Assembly: GCF_028476545.1 (NCBI RefSeq)
Contig: NW_026733193.1
Coordinates: 77,501 to 141,500 of the forward strand
Origin: Physella acuta
Taxonomy: Eukaryota; Mollusca; Gastropoda; Physidae
DNA: 64,000 nucleotides
Direction of reading: 5' to 3'
The notes below the pieces were generated by a model. The model had not been told where the DNA came from, did not search any database, and saw only the letters and a list, made by a program, of their open reading frames with translations. Position 1 is the stretch's first letter. Each line of letters starts with the position of its first letter. Below are positions 63,448-64,000 of the stretch, piece by piece. The translations under genes and the position numbers were made by a program.

Positions 63448-63845
63448 AAGTAGGTCACCTTTTGGTGACCTTGTGACGTAATCATTGACCTTGTGACGTA
63501 ATTAGTGACCTTGTGACATCATCATTGACCTAGTTACGTAATTTTAATGCGTTTTTTAATGAGTTTTAATGAGTTTTTTAAATTTTTAATCAATTTTTAT
63601 TGACTAGTTACGTAATTTGATTATTTGTTTACTTTTTAATTAATTTTTATTGACCTAGTTACGTAATTGGATTTTAATTTTTTTAATTTTTAAATTTTAA
63701 ATTTTATTTTATAATTATTTCAATTATTATTAACGAGTTACGTAATTTGATTATTTGTTTGATTTTAAATTGTTTACTTTGTTTGTTTACTTGTTGTTTA
63801 TTTGTTTATATTGTGTAATTTTTATTCAATAGTTACGTAATGTGA
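63448..63845. repeat. Repeated TGACGTAAT / TTACGTAAT motif region
   Basis: ATTGACCTTGTGACGTAAT occurs three times in tandem at 63465-63530. TTACGTAAT-type words then recur at wider spacing, at roughly 63533, 63608, 63659, 63738 and 63833. The words match CRE/bZIP-type binding palindromes, but tandem decay of a minisatellite explains them equally well. Confidence 0.75.
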
Positions 63846-64000
63846 TTTTAATTATTTTTATTTTATAATTAGTAATTATTTTAATTTGATTATTAGTTTG
63901 AAATTCATTTTATTTCTTTGATTTTAATTACTTTGTTTATTTGTTTATTTAATATATTTCTTTTCTTTGATGTCTGGTATTTGAAATAAAAGACACTGTT
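63846..64000. other. No gene seen; T-rich window end
   Basis: AT-rich, T-run sequence to the window edge, ending with GAAATAAAAGAC, which contains an AATAAA word but no associated gene. Confidence 0.4.

Overview
This is a 64 kb piece of an animal nuclear genome. The genes have many introns with GT-AG boundaries, the non-coding DNA is AT-rich, and there are poly(C)/poly(G) tracts, (TCTAGA)-type simple repeats, tRNA-headed SINEs and many short DNA transposons. The protein sequences and the repeat style fit a mollusc, most likely a heterobranch gastropod. The species is inferred, not shown.

Seven protein genes can be read. In order they are: GLCE (heparan sulfate D-glucuronyl C5-epimerase, +, 6.3-9.4 kb, first exon not found); PINK1 (mitochondrial kinase, -, 18.2-12.3 kb, nine exons, frame closes at 583 aa); a membrane-anchored DUF1647-type glycosyltransferase-like protein (+, 21.1-24.2 kb, five exons, all introns phase 0); GAPDH (-, 27.8-25.3 kb, nine coding exons, 337 aa); two large C2H2 zinc-finger genes with single coding exons (+, 35.5-37.8 and 43.9-46.6 kb); and galactokinase (-, 55.9-49.7 kb, N-terminal exons outside the window or not found). 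Neighbours are arranged as convergent and divergent pairs. The genes do not form one pathway: they cover glycan synthesis, sugar metabolism, mitochondrial quality control and transcription.

The most interesting item is the zinc-finger pair. The first protein begins with a domain that closely resembles the capsid part of Ty3/Gypsy Gag and is followed by 13 C2H2 fingers. This is the same architecture as vertebrate SCAN-ZNF proteins and looks like an independent or parallel host capture. The second gene, about 6 kb downstream, has a much more diverged version of the same layout.

The flanks are rich in repeats. Positions 1-5.7 kb are a patchwork of at least nine unrelated minisatellites. Positions 28-34 kb hold nested DNA transposons, including a nearly perfect foldback. 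Positions 53-64 kb hold hAT-type MITEs with 8-bp target duplications, SINEs, and a two-block 31-bp minisatellite. PINK1 intron 1 appears to use a GC-AG splice pair.
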